Positions 39,401 to 52,300 of a DNA stretch of 64,000 nucleotides are shown in pieces. The DNA is taken from the NCBI GenBank assembly GCA_900239685.1, contig OENT01000279.1, positions 4,326 through 68,325 on the forward strand, read 5' to 3'. The position numbers and the translations under genes were made by a program. The notes beneath the pieces were generated by a model. That model did no database searches and was not told the origin of the DNA. It saw nothing but the letters and a program-made list of their open reading frames with translations. This DNA is from Rotaria macrura. Lineage: Eukaryota > Rotifera > Eurotatoria > Philodinida > Philodinidae. The stretch's first letter is position 1. The number at the start of each line of letters is the position of its first letter.

Positions 39401-39971
39401 TCAAAACATCTTTTTTTCAAGGTTTACATTGGTAGTACGAAGGAAAGTGTTGTTTTAAATGTTTTTCATATAAACATTCATTCATCTGCGTTAGACAAGT
39501 AATAAAGATGATTGGCTCATATTCTGATTGGTCGATGTTCGGCCATTTGACAAGCTCATAAGACTTCATTTTTATTATCCTAGTCGATTGAATTCCGTTA
39601 ATAATAGATATACACAAATTTTAAATAATAAATTATTTTGTACGACAAAAAAATAAAAATTTAATGAAAATTTTCATCTATAATGTATACACGTGTCATA
39701 TCAGATGATGATATCGTCTTCTGTTGTTTATATAGGATAGAGAACTAATACTTTTTTTTCTGTTCTTCTTCATCATTTTCGTCCTAGAATATGTGTGTGT
39801 AAGACGCGAAATTTAACTCCAGCTGTTGTCTTTTAATATCAAACGATATATTTTTCTCTTTATTTTGGTCTATGTTTCGTTTTTTTCTACTGTTTTAGAT
39901 CGCTTACCTGTGTGTGTTGTGTGAGTGAGAGTGTGCATATTAAATACAAATCGTTAAAAATATCATAGAAC
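36412..39971. other. Intergenic region between divergent SLC17 and kinectin-like genes
   Basis: About 3.6 kb containing both promoters. No supported coding sequence. A possible short transposon relic lies at 36804-36906. A 66-codon minus ORF at 39417-39617 has fairly balanced composition but no motif or splice partner. The 5' flank of the kinectin-like gene has short TG-rich runs near 39910-39930. Confidence 0.4.
36804..36906. mobile_element. Possible short hAT-like relic, about 103 bp
   Basis: The sequence starts CAGTGTTGGGTAAGTGTATC and ends ...GATACAAG-like inverted complement GAGTATCTTGTCCCGCTCTG. The centre holds opposed CTCGAGTA/TACTCGAG words. The CAG..CTG termini with imperfect inverted repeats resemble very short hAT-derived elements. 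No target duplication could be found, so this is tentative. Confidence 0.3.
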
Positions 39972-42900
39972 ATGATCGACTGGTTTGCTATCATCATAGC
40001 GCTGATCATAATAATAGCGCTAGTTGGCTTTTTTGGATTTTTGGCATGGAAATTGAATGCACCGAGTTCATTAACAATCGGTGATACCAATCCACTGTTA
40101 GAATCGCCAAACAAGAAGAAAAAAGATGGCACTACAACCGAACATGGAAAGAAAAAAAAAGGTAAAGATCAAAAGAAACCGAAACGTGAACATAAAGATG
40201 ATGAACAACAACGAAAGAAACTTAAAGAATTAACAATACAAACAAGTGAAGAAACTGATGATGAACGAGATGAAAGTGAAAAAGTAAACATAGTAGAATT
40301 TTATTCATCTTAAAAAAACCAAAACCCATTTATGTTAAGGAATCGAAAACAGCAACGCAAAATGTTGAAACATCATCCAAGGTTCGTAAACGTAATAAGA
40401 ATAAAACTGGTACAGTAACATCAGATATTTCACCGCCATCACAACCAACAACTGCAAATCGAGTCGACAATAAAGTCAAGGATGATAAAGTTCATAATAC
40501 GACGCGAGCACCGCCAGTAACGCATCCAAAATCAACACTAAAGGATGAACCGGAATCGGCGAAACAACAATCGAAAGTTCAAGTTAAATCTTCTGAAGTA
40601 CCAAAAAAACAAATATTTCCTGTTTCTTCGCAAACCATAACTAAGAAACCAATACAAACCATTGAAAAACAACAGCAGGAACAGCCGTTTACAGTCGTTG
40701 GTGGTAATCGACATAAGACAGGAACGCCACCATTACAGCAACAGAATAAAGTAGTAAGCTCATTCTGAAGATTTTTGTGAAGCAAATAAAAGCCTAGAAG
40801 TGTTAGTAGCTACTGATAAATTAGGTTATACGATATTTACTGAAAAATTGACTCATGATATTTTGACTTGAAACTGGTTTGAAAAGAACATTTGTGAATA
40901 TGACATATCGAATCTATATAAAGTTAAGAGAAATACCTCAGCCTTCAATCAAATGATCAAAACTCATAATAAACGGGAATATTTCAAGATTTGGGCTACT
41001 AATGAATTACTCCGTGCTCCTATTAGCTGAATCCGAAGGAGGGGGGGGGGCTAAGAGGCATAGGTCGTGTATGAATTCATTACTAGTGAGAGTAGAAAAA
41101 TTATTTGATGTCGTCCTCTAATCCGTTGATTTTTTCTTTGCAGCAATGACTGTTGGGTCACATGTTCAGCCTACAACTAGTCACGTACAAGTAGATAAAA
41201 CGGATAGGTTTTCGTTCCTTTACCCGATGCTCTTATCTTGAAACATTCTATCAAATTGTATTGTTGCTTCTCAACATATTCTAGAGAAGTTGACATATTT
41301 TTCACAAATGATTATTTTTCTTGATTGAAACTTTTCAGGGTCATGAGAGACTTGTTCAAAGATACAAACGATTTCCATTTGACTTTTCTATCAATAGTTT
41401 GTCGTTTAAGGCAAAAAAGAATCGATAAAATGTGAGCATTTATCTCTCTTTCTCTGACTTTATTTTAAATCAAACCATGTTTTCAATCATGAGTACTACT
41501 GTATGATTTTAATTTATGAAGTGTGGAACATTAGTTTGTATATTTTCTTTTTTTCCTCAACTTAGCAAACGATACTTCATTATGTTAACTGGGAGAAGTC
41601 TAGAATTTTAAGTGCCTATCTTTGAACGAGATTCAAATTCTGCATACCACAAATGATTCGAAATCTTTTGAATTCCTAGATAGATAATCTAAAACGAATG
41701 TATAAAATCATATTATCATTTTGTGATATTTACACTTCAATCCAATTGGTCTATATAAAATAAGCTACATTATGTTTACATATAGTTCATTTTAACCTTA
41801 TTGGGATTCTTTTTTTTTTAAATGAAACTCTCGATGACATTACATTGAAAAAATTCAAATTAACATTTAATTGAATTGAAATACTAATCTCAACAAAATT
41901 TTATAATATGTATTTTTTTGGATATGTTTTTTTTTGTGTACCAGTACCTATTCATCGGCAAACTATGAATAGGAGATATTTGAATCCTATACAATAATTA
42001 TATTCCTTAATAACGATGTATGATTTCGAACGAATGAACATCAATAATATTTTACCAAAAAAAGGTAAATTATTATCTCGAAAATTCTGACTTGTTTAGA
42101 TAGGAGACGAAAATTAACTGCTACTGGTCCTGTTAATCATAGGGATATTCAATTTTGTGACACATTTCTTGTGCATTTCCTTTCTTAATCCTTCAACAAT
42201 AAATTAAGGAAGTAGTTCAGTTATTACAACAAAACGTTATTGACATACAATCTTTAATTGTATATCAACAATGTGTGTGAAATGAGCGAGCGGTACACTA
42301 GGCTACCGATGTTTTTACGAGCATTTTTTTTTAATATTTCTCATACATCAAGCTGCCATAACACGTATTGAATCTCGTATGTTCTATTGTTCTTTCTAGC
42401 AAGTTGTAACGGTACCAACAGCTACTCCTGTGCAACCATCTTCTTCGGTTCAGGTTCAGGTTCAACACGATGCCGTGGCTCAACGACAACAACAGCCACA
42501 AAAAGAAACATCGAATCAATTGAACGGTGTTTCGATCAATCCCATAGTTGTAAAGCAGCAACAAAAAATAATTCCGACGAAGGTTGCTGATCTCATCAAG
42601 GGTAACATTTCCCTTCTCAAAATCCTTTTCTTTTGAATTCTATCAACAAATTTTCACGTAGTTTTACCATCATCGCAAGTTGTTGTTACAGAATTAATGT
42701 CTGCACTCGATGCATTTCCTTTATCCACCGATGAATTAGATATAATTATGCACAAGATTGCAAATAAACAATCTGTACTTAGACAAGATTGGGACAAAGT
42801 ATGACAATACAAAAAAAAAGAGAGTATAAAAGAATTTCAATTATTTTATTCAAATTTCAGTTACAACATGGTAAAAAGGTTGATCCTCAAGTACATATCG

Positions 42901-45900
42901 GTCAAATTATGGATGAATCAGCTAAAGCTTATGAAGATGGTATTATTTATTCATATATATATATATTTTCTCATTTTTAATCATTTGAAATTGCTTGTGC
43001 TATTTTCTTTTGTTTTTGTTTTGAAGAAGTGCGAAATAATGCTATGAAACGTATTAAAGAATTAACTGATGAACTTAATGCCGAAAAACTTCGTCATAAT
43101 GTTTTATTAAAAGAAAAAACTGATAAGGAACGAGAAATTCAAATACTTCATGCTCAATTAGACAATGTTCAACATAAACAGGATTCAACACATGCACAGC
43201 CTCATCAGCAACATCAAAAACTTCAAACACTTGAATTACAAGTAAAACGTTTAACAGAGGAAAATATTCATTTAAATCATCAACTATCCCAACAACAACA
43301 ACAACAACTTTCAACATCGTCTTATGTTACTACTGGTGATGCATCAAATATACAAATACAGATCCTAAGTGATCATATTAAAAAATTGTCTGTCGACAAT
43401 GATCATCTGGAGAAAAAAGCTAAAAGCAATGAATTATTAGCTAAAGAAGCACAAAAAGAAAAAGAAGATTTAATTCGGTAAGAAATTATAAGTTCAAATT
43501 TTATATTCTTGCATCTCACACAAATCACATGGATAGAACTTGACGAGAGTACACTCTATTTAGATTATCATAAAAAAACCTTGAACATATGTAAAACACT
43601 AGAGATTAGAAATCGAAACCTATCAGAAAGTTGAGTTGATCATGACGAGTTTTCTAATCATTGTGCTATGTAAAAGAAACCATCTGTATTGGAAAAACAA
43701 CAGTCTGCTATTCTCGGAATAATAAATTTGGTCATGAAGCTAGGAACAAACAGACAAACATGATCGAAATCAACTGAAAACACTCGTTAATGAAAGTCTA
43801 TCTGGCTATAATTGCTGGCCAACTACGAGCACTACGAAGTTTATTTTCATGGTAACAATTTATTAATTTAAATCTTTTTACTCAGAAATCAGCATATGTT
43901 GAAATCATTTGATGTTTCCAGCTGTTAATGTACAATTGACGATATGTTACATCAAATGATTTAATCTAGTTTTGTTTTTTCTTTGCATGCTGAATAGCTG
44001 TAACTGGTCCATCGCTATTTCTTATCATTGCTTGCTGTAACACTATAAATAGAGTATTGGCGTTTTTTTTCTCGCTCTCTACGTCAATGACAGAACACAT
44101 GTTTCTAACTTAACCACGATTTTGTTATTGCTCATATGACTAGAGATAAGCATCCATTACCGAGGAATAAGAAAATGTTCGAATCTCCAGGGCTCATTCT
44201 TAGCTGAGTTTGCTGACACAGAATAAGTATAGACCGGTTTTGTATTCGATGGGCAAATAGAAGACCTTGCATATGAACAGCGAACATTTTCTTCATCACG
44301 TTGAACTTTAAACTTTGAATAATATAGGAATCTTACTAAGTCTATTCTAGTGTTAATTTTACAGTGCAAGATATTCGATACTCGTATTTACTCCTTCGTA
44401 AAAACTACCATTAAGCTTTTTTGTTCTATTGTCATTGATTTTTTAAGCTTTATTCTATCATAAGCCCTATATTTTGCATCAGGGTCACTGATATTAAAGG
44501 TTTTATTACTTACAGTTACTGCTACCCGAAAGTATAACTTGATACTTGCCAATTTCTCGTGGCACTTGATAATCAGATATAGTTCGATTGTTTTCTCTGA
44601 AATAAAATATGTCGTAGGTTAGAAAACTTAAAGCGAAAATACTAAATAGCCTTTGAAACTCGAACAAAAAAATAGATCTCAACTAAAAGCAATAATTGAA
44701 CTGCTTAAAATTATCCAAAAATACAATTTTGAATTTTCTAGTTATAATGAACAATTAACGCAATCGCTTGAAAATGCTGCAAAAGAATTGAAACAAGTCG
44801 AAGAAAAACATCATAAAAAATTCAATGAAACGCAAGCATTACATTCGAATGCAATCAACGAATACAAACATCGTGTTGAACAGCTTGAACATGATAATGA
44901 ACAACTACGTCGTGAAGATATTGTTCATGTTGAACCAACAACAGTAGCTGATATACAAACAATAAATAATGAGGAACGTGAACAATTAGAAAAAGAAATT
45001 CAACAATTAAAGCAACATCTAGATTTAAGTCAACAAAAAGAAAACGAATACAATGATTTCAAACAAAAATTAGTCGATATGCAAACAATTAATAATGAAA
45101 AGTGTGAACAATTAGAAAAAGAAATTCAAGAATTAAAACAAAATCTAGATTTGAGTCAACAGAAAGAAAACGAATACAATGAATTGAAACAAAAAGTAGT
45201 CGATACGCAAACAATTAATAATGAGAAATGTGAACAATTAGAAAAAGAAAATCAAGAATTAAAACAAAATCTACAATTAAGTCAGCAAAAAGAAAACGAA
45301 TCTAATGATTTGAAACAAAAATTAGATGATATGCAAACGGTTCACAATGAGAAATGTGAACAATTTGAAAAAGAAATTCAACAATTAAAACAAAATCTAC
45401 AATTAAGTCAGCAAAAAGAAAACGAATACAATGATTTGAAACAAAAATTAGATGATATGCAAATGGTTCACAATGAGAAATGTGAACAATTAGAAAAAGA
45501 AATTCAACAATTTAAACAAAATCTAGATTTAAGTCAGCAAAAAGAAAACGAATACAATGATTTCAAACAAAAATTAACTGTAGAAATCGAAGAATATAAG
45601 AAGAAAATCGATGATTTACAAGTGATTACAATCAAAATCTCATGTCTATTCGAAATTGAATTGTTTTGTTTAAGGCCCAACATCAACTTCAAGAGAATGA
45701 ATTACAAAAAGAAATCGAACGAATTCAACAAGTATGAATGAACATGTTTAAGAAATAAATACAATACATTTTTGTTTTGTCTCGTCTAGAATAAAAACCA
45801 AGAACAACAAACTGCTGAGTAAGAATAAAAATCAAGCAGCATTATTAGATGGTGAAAAGAAAATTATTCTTTGTTTTAATTTAAGATTCTATAACAATGA

Positions 45901-47915
45901 ACTTGCTGCTAAAAATACTGAAATTAGTACATTAAGAGCTGAGCTTGATAATGTCAAAGTAATTGAAAACAAGTCTTTTTCTATGTACACGTATTTTATT
46001 TTTCTATTATAGTCAACAATCTCACAATTAGAAGAGCGTCTTCGTCAAGAGACTGAAAAGCAACGACAAAATTTAATTGATTTCCTTCCATTAGATGTTC
46101 GACATCAATTACCGAATGACCAACAAGTAAGTAGAAATTCATCTTTAAGCTTAACTTCACATTACATTCAACATAACCACACATCAAAGAAAGAGTTCAT
46201 ATGCTTTCCTAAAAAATATACAATTATAAAACCTTGTAAAAAAAATTCAAGGACAAATATTATCGAACTACTATCATCTGAATATATCATTTTCAACCTA
46301 GTCTCCAAAGAAAAAAAGAATCGTGCAACAAATTCACGTTAAACGATATATTTTAGATTTATTTATGTAATTTTCATTCATAGTAAAATGTATTAGGATT
46401 TGGATTCTCTAATGAATGTGATGACATTGAATTTGGTTGATGTTCGCATCCTTGAATTAACAATGTATTCATGTTTTGTTTTCTATTTTCTATAGGACTT
46501 TGATCAATGGTTTTCATCGTATCGACAACTATTCGAATCGAGCAAGGTAAGAGTCACTTTAGTTCATTGGCTATGATCATACGAATTCGGAGTTCGAACC
46601 TATATGCTTGAACACATAATATCTTTCATGTACTGATGAAAAGCTTTAATCCATCTGATAGCATAAGTGATATGTCTTATTCAATGCCTTGCCCGTGCCA
46701 TTTATTCTGCACATTCATATATCCTTTCCGAGTGTCAAGGTTTTCTTGATTACAGCATCGAAAGTGACGTATGTTGTGTTCCGGCCAGTCGCATTATAAG
46801 GTTCGTAATAAACATAATCATCTATGTAAAGATTTAAAACATGGCAACTGAACAAGAAAGATAGTTGAACTTTTTTTTCTCTTCTTCAATCTAATTTATT
46901 ATGTCATACGTTTCTTTAGAAAACTTTACAAGATGAATCTACAGCAATTAAACATGAAAATGATAAACTTCATAAGAATATGGACGATATTGTATATGAT
47001 ATAATCATATATATATTTTTTTTTCATTCCGTTTATCTTTAATATTTAGGAAAGTCAATTGCGAGAAATCGAAAAAACTGTGCAATATAAAGAAGAAACT
47101 TTACTTACGGAATTAAAGAGTGTATGTTTTAGGATTTCATATAATATTTGCTTCATCATTGTACATGTTATTTTTTCTTATAGAAAGATGCTACACTTGA
47201 AAGTATGCGTAATGAGAATGATCAATTGAATGGTGAACTTCAAAGTCTACGTAATGAAATTCAACGTTTACAATCCGCATACGATACGTCTGTTGGTGAA
47301 GTTTCTGCTTTAAAACTTCAACTTGATGATCGATTTCTTGTTACTGCTACTACACCACCTGTTGATAGTGTAAGAGACTCGTTTTAGATTTAGTTTCTAA
47401 GTAGTTGCATGCTCGAAAGTAGATACTAATTTCTTTTTTTGCTTCTCTTACACATGTAATGAATGCTTCTTTTATCTAACCACTAATTACTATAGGATCA
47501 AACATTTGAAATTATTAGACATCCATCATCACCATTAGCTGCATTAGTAATTGATGTTCGTGCTGAGCAATTAAATGAATTAATTCGATCAGGCAAAGAA
47601 GCACTTGAAAATCAAGATTCAATTACTCAACAACTTGATAAGCATTTGAATGATCTACATCTTAGTGGAACCGGAGAGGTACGCTCCGAATTTCCACTTA
47701 AAGAAATATATTTCTCTATAAATAAAATCTAACGATGCATGCCTATTCTTCATAACTGGGTCTTACAGAAATTCTTTGCCATTAAATCTTAAACTGAAAG
47801 ACAAATTTTCATTCGATTATCTTGACATTATTTATTATCTGAAATTCTTTTATAGACATCAACATCAAATGCTGACGAATCAACAGTACCTACTACATCT
47901 GATCAGCAATCTTGA
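39972..47915 (+). CDS. Kinectin / ribosome-binding protein 1-like coiled-coil membrane protein, 17 exons
   Basis: An N-terminal membrane segment (residues about 5-27) is followed by a lysine-rich region, a Q/P/T-rich linker, a small conserved block (LMSALDAFPLSTDELDIIMH, then KQSVLRQDWDKL) and a very long coiled coil. This is the architecture of kinectin/RRBP1, which anchor kinesin, microtubules or ribosomes at the ER. Exons: 39972-40283, 40340-40753, 42400-42601, 42662-42798, 42861-42939, 43027-43477, about 44676-45621, 45675-45731, 45790-45818, 45886-45958, 46013-46126, 46496-46546, 46920-46991, 47050-47121, 47184-47369, 47496-47678, 47856-47915. As read it gives 1,145 residues with phases that all match. 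The acceptor of exon 7 is weak, so an exon may be missing there. Exon 7 carries five in-frame 42-residue repeats. AATAAA lies at 47924. The start has a clean signal-anchor. Confidence 0.85.
40754..42399 (+). other. Large intron 2 of the kinectin-like gene
   Basis: 1,646 bp. It contains an uninterrupted G10 run at 41041-41050 but no recognised exon or element. The donor may be 3 bases to the left (AAA|GTAGTA), changing one residue. Confidence 0.6.
43478..44675 (+). other. Large intron 6 of the kinectin-like gene, possible hidden exon
   Basis: About 1.2 kb between the CG|GTAAGA donor and an A-rich acceptor (AAAAAAATAG). A frame-compatible alternative acceptor at 44648-44649 would need phase 0, which exon 6 does not supply. 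A small unrecognised exon here would reconcile the two. No exon was identified with confidence. Confidence 0.4.
44980..45576 (+). repeat. 126-bp in-frame tandem repeats (42-residue coiled-coil unit), nearly 5 copies
   Basis: Units start at 44980, 45106, 45232, 45358 and 45484; the last is partial. Each encodes a variant of EQLEKEIQQLKQNLDLSQQK followed by ENEYNDLKQKLDDMQTVHNE and KC. Forty-two residues equal six heptads, so the coiled-coil register is kept through every copy. The nucleotide sequences are also very alike, implying recent expansion or homogenisation. Confidence 0.9.
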
Positions 47916-48221
47916 TCTTTTGCAATAAAACAATAGTTTTTCTTACTTAGAGCTAGTTTTTATTCATTTATCATAAAGAGAGAAAGTAAATTTTTTTTGT
48001 TTTTTTTACTTCTTTTAAGTTCTGTGTTTTTTTTTTGGTGCTGATTTTTTTTCACTAATGTGGCTCTGGTTTATTTATACTCTGTTTTTCTTCTTTTGTT
48101 TGCTGTCGCCTTTTACTTTCTTTTCTTGTTATTATTGTTATTTTAAGAAAAAAAAACATCTATAGTGATGATTTTTGTCCGAAATAAAAAAAACAAAAAA
48201 AAAACCACCGATAGCTTATTT
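47916..48221. other. Convergent 3' flanks
   Basis: A short T-rich stretch between the stop of the kinectin-like gene and the stop of the minus-strand small secreted protein gene. It contains AATAAA at 47924-47929 for the plus-strand gene. Nothing else is seen. Confidence 0.5.
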
Positions 48222-48578
48222 TTATAAGTCTTCATGTTCAGTTCCGTACCGTCTTACTACTGATGTTCGTGTCTCGTTATGAAAGTGAGCATAACCATTG
48301 TGGTACATGTCAATGTATTTATCGATGAACGGTTCTGATGTTCGTAGTATATGCATACGAAATACGGATGACCCAAAACGACGCCAATGTTCACGACCAT
48401 TCGCACATACTTGATAATATGCAGACGATTGCATTAACGACATTGGAAAGATATTTTCTTCAACAGACACATCAACACAAGTATACCAAAAATTGACAAA
48501 TATTATTGAATGAACAGATATTGTAAGACAGAAGCAATAAATTATAAAATACGATTGCAGATGAAAGGCGAAATGCAT
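48222..48578 (-). CDS. Small predicted secreted orphan protein, 118 residues
   Basis: A single-exon ORF begins MHFAFHLQSYFIIYCFCLTI, a strongly hydrophobic N-terminus that reads as a signal peptide or signal anchor. The rest is hydrophilic and histidine/arginine/tyrosine-rich (..YYQVCANGREHWRRFGSSVF.., ..YHNGYAHFHNETRTSVVRRYG). It has one NET sequon. Base composition across the mature part is more GC-rich and codon-like than the flanks, which supports a real gene. No family was recognised. It ends 306 bp from the stop of the convergent kinectin-like gene. An upstream exon cannot be excluded, nor can its being a degraded piece of a larger gene. Confidence 0.5.
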   Translation of the reverse strand: MHFAFHLQSYFIIYCFCLTISVHSIIFVNFWYTCVDVSVEENIFPMSLMQSSAYYQVCANGREHWRRFGSSVFRMHILRTSEPFIDKYIDMYHNGYAHFHNETRTSVVRRYGTEHEDL

Positions 48579-49002
48579 TGCTTTGTACGGATACCGGCCA
48601 AATAATGAAAATGACTGTTTGGTTTACTAACGTTAACGATGAGTAGTAAATGAAGCGGAACGAGATATAAATGAAATAGAAAAAAAGTAGGAAGCTTATG
48701 CAATCAGTCTCATGTCGTTCATATGAAAAAAGAAAATGTACTTATATGTCGTAGATGTATTTGTATATTCGAGATAGTTTCATAATTTCATATAATTTTT
48801 TCATGCATACAATATTTTATATATTAAATAATCGATTCGATTTATTAGAAACTGTTAGATAGGTTCCTAGCAACGCAGTAATTGCCATCGTTCATAGTGT
48901 TGATAATAGAATTCACCATTTGAAAATTTTCTATCGTAATTAAAAATCAAAGCTTGAATTTGATGAGTGAAGCCATTATTTGTTGACACGTTATGACTAG
49001 GA
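48579..49002. other. Flank between the small secreted ORF and the foldback element
   Basis: AT-rich, with no recognisable feature. It would include the promoter of the 118-residue ORF. Confidence 0.4.
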
Positions 49003-49368
49003 CCCAAGCAGACAAACATTGGGAAAAACGCGTTTAAACGCACAATCGGGAACGCCGATTGTGAGTCACCAACGCTCATTAACAAAACACAAGAAACGCG
49101 TTTTTTACGCAGAGTTTTCACTTTCCGAGCGTGAAAACGGATAAAAACTCTAGTCCAGAGCGTTAGAACGCACAATTATTAGACGACTTGAAAGCCAATG
49201 CGTTTAAACAATCAGAATTAGAGTTTTTATCCGTTTTCACGCTCGGAAAGTGAAAACTCTGCGTAAAAAACGCGTTTCTTGCGTTTTGTTAATGAGCGTT
49301 AGTGACTCACAATCGGCGTTCCCGATTGTGCGCTTAAACGCGTTTTTCCAAATGTTTGTCTGTCTGGG
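49003..49368. mobile_element. Foldback (long inverted-repeat) element, 366 bp
   Basis: Two arms of about 149 bp (49003-49151 and 49220-49368) are inverted copies with very few mismatches, around a 68-base centre. Ends read CCCAAGCAGACAAACATTGG against CCCAGACAGACAAACATTTG. Each arm contains GTTTAAACGC-like words (right arm TTAAACGCG) and a nested hairpin (CAATCGG..CCGATTG). Composition is more CpG-rich than the surroundings. ORFs of 102 codons (minus) and 94 codons (plus) run through the arms and are mirror shadows of each other (both contain LRKKRVSCVLLMSV), not genes. No target duplication is evident. The superfamily is not assigned. Confidence 0.85.
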
Positions 49369-52300
49369 GAGTTGTTCGTCAAGAAAAATTGCAGTGGCCA
49401 ATGCAATATCTTATTGTTCAACTTCAAATGAAATATATCCGATCGAGGAAATGAAACGCTCACAAAGAAAGAAAAGCTGTTGTATTCCAATGATTCTATT
49501 TCTTTTTCATCACGAAAAGTTGTCATACATATAGTCGAACCCCTTGCTTGCCTTGATCAACCGAAGTTAGTAAAATGATTACTTTCAAAAAATGACTGTG
49601 ACATATAACTAATTGAAATAGGGAAGTCACATATCTAGTCAATGACAGTATTTTAGACAAGAATAACTTTGATAAGATATATGAGATTTTGAGACAAAGA
49701 CATTCGACCAATCGATATACTATGATAACTGATAAAAGAAGTATTTGAATGTAAATACAAACCATTCAAAATAGATCTGTGTGATTGATTGATTGTTTGG
49801 TAACAAACAAATTTTTATACGACGATTGATTGAACTTGCTTGCACTCATCTGTATCTTTCATGTTGAAGTATGATGATGTTTATGTTCGAACAACGTCAT
49901 ATAGCGTATAAGGAATTTTCTTACATACCGTGATGTTTGTTTTTTGAATGTGATTGCGTGTCTTCATTCCTTAAACATCCATCTGTTCAATGATTGAAGC
50001 TTCACATATTACACATGATAATATTTAATTGTAATCTACAAGAGGCTTTATAATCTTCGAAACAAAATAAAATATTTTTCATCTCTGTTCTTCTTTTATG
50101 AAGATATAATCTTTATTGTTTGTTGACTTAGTTTTATTGACAAGTACGATTGTATAAGAGAATAAAAATAGTACACTAGCAGAATATATTCATGTAATTA
50201 CCTGCATAATAGGTAACTCGAACCGAGATAGTACAAGTGTACTGTAGAGAAAGCTTCGAAGAATTTTCTTCGGTTTTCTATCAAAATTTTATCACTGAAA
50301 TGTAAAATAGTGAAGTAAGAATGAAAACTTTAGTCTCGAACTACAAGATTTATAGGTCAATTATGAGTTATCAACTATTCATCGATTTTTATAGATTGAT
50401 TCATAATGTGTCAATTAATATGAAAAATGAAATTTTACTAAGAAATAAAATACTGACCAGGAGAGATCGACCGCATCATTGCTTTTAACAAGTGTTCAAA
50501 ATAAATCTTTATTTGGATGCATCGAAAATCCTCCAAATTCTCAACAAATAGATGCTGTCCATCTCACTGAAAATCTATGCTAATGTCTTCGTGTCCTAAT
50601 GCTGTAACGAGCATAGATGTTGAGATACGTAGTCATAATGAATAAAAGATAAAGTAATAGTGCAACATCTTTTAAAAAACATTAAAGATTTAATTCATCA
50701 ATTTATAATTCTGCGTATTAACCAAACGATTCATTGTAATCACACATTCTATTTCAAAGAAAAAAGAAAAATAATCTAATCTTTTGCTCTCTAGTTCTTT
50801 CGAGAATCCTGTACTAGTTAATTAAAAAAATATAACTAGCATATTATTCAGCGCTATGAATTATTTGGATTGTTGCCTGATCACGTATAGAGTTTTTAGA
50901 AGCCATTTACTAGATCGATGTCCATGAAAATCATTGCAGCGACCACTCAATTCGAATCAATGACTAAAATAGATTTATTGATGAGATAGAAAGTTCACCC
51001 CTCACGAAATTCTTTTCGAGTTTACTGTCTTAACCTACACATCACAAGTTAACATTTTGTGATGAAATTCTCTTGAGAATAAAAATTCCAACAAATACGG
51101 TTTAAGTGTAAAGTTCAAGTATCGATAGCAAACCGATAACTTTTTCTAAGGTCATCTCAATATCATATTTGATTTTCTTCCCACAGAAAATATTCATCAA
51201 ACATTGAACTTTTCACAAACATGCTTTATATCAGTACTCTTGAATCAGGGAACCCAGATCTACATGAGCTTCAAGAAGTTCGGGCAATCTACTCTTCGAG
51301 GAATAATTTTGTGAGCTTGTTTAAGTTTCATTGCAATAAAAAGTGTTTTATAGCGCCATTCTTCTTTACTTCCTCGTCTTATTAATGATGCGAATATTCG
51401 GTTGTGTCATGTTGACTTATTCATTAATGTAAATTGGTTGAAATAATTTAAGACAGTAGTGGACATTTATGACCTATTCGTCTGAAAAACCACTCCTCTC
51501 TTATGGAAGTACCACAGTGCAAAAAAACTCGATGAACTAAATGAAGAATCGAGATTCAACTTAATGGTCATTCAGTTTTTCACGATGTGTAAGCTTTGGA
51601 AATCAATGTATAGTATACAATGGTTATTCGTAAGAGCACTGTGATTTCAAGAAATATCATTCACCACTTTATTCGATACCAAGAAATTTCAAACATTGGA
51701 CTACAGTGGTATAGGATTCTGCAATCGCCATCAAACACGTGGACGTGTTTTTTTTATAGGTTCGTCAAAATCGTCTGATTTTAGTTGTTTTTACAGAAGC
51801 CATTTCTTAGACTAATATTGGTTACTTATAAGAAATTATACAAAGGATTCTATTATATTTTCTTCTTTTTTCTTACGTTCCGCACTAGTTTTTAAAGAGA
51901 ACAATAATCTTCAAAAAGATAAAACCAGGAAAATTTCTAAAAACATCTGCTAATTCATTTTCACAACTATTGATAATAACGATGAAATGCGTATGCTCTT
52001 TGATTCAGTATACCATATAGAATCTTCTACAATACATCAAGTCAAACACAGCAATTTGACAAGAATTTCATATGAGATGATCTTTGATTTTGTTAGAGAT
52101 AAATCAAGCTTCATTGAGACTTAGAAATCAGACAAAACCGTTTGAATTCAACCATGATCACAAACATATACTTACCATTATTTTGTTTCTTGACATTATT
52201 ATTTGCTCAGCTATTGTATGACCAGAGACTTTTATTTAATTCCACTAATACTAAGCCAATAGTATTCGTGATAACAATCAAAATATTTTGACACCATTCA

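Noticed and set aside
39417..39617. 66-codon minus ORF with balanced composition
   Set aside because: Plausible composition but no start context, splice partner or recognisable family; not strong enough to list as a gene.
48867..49534. ORFs of 102 and 94 codons on opposite strands with matching LRKKRVSCVLLMSV segments
   Set aside because: They are mirror translations of the two arms of the foldback element, not genes.
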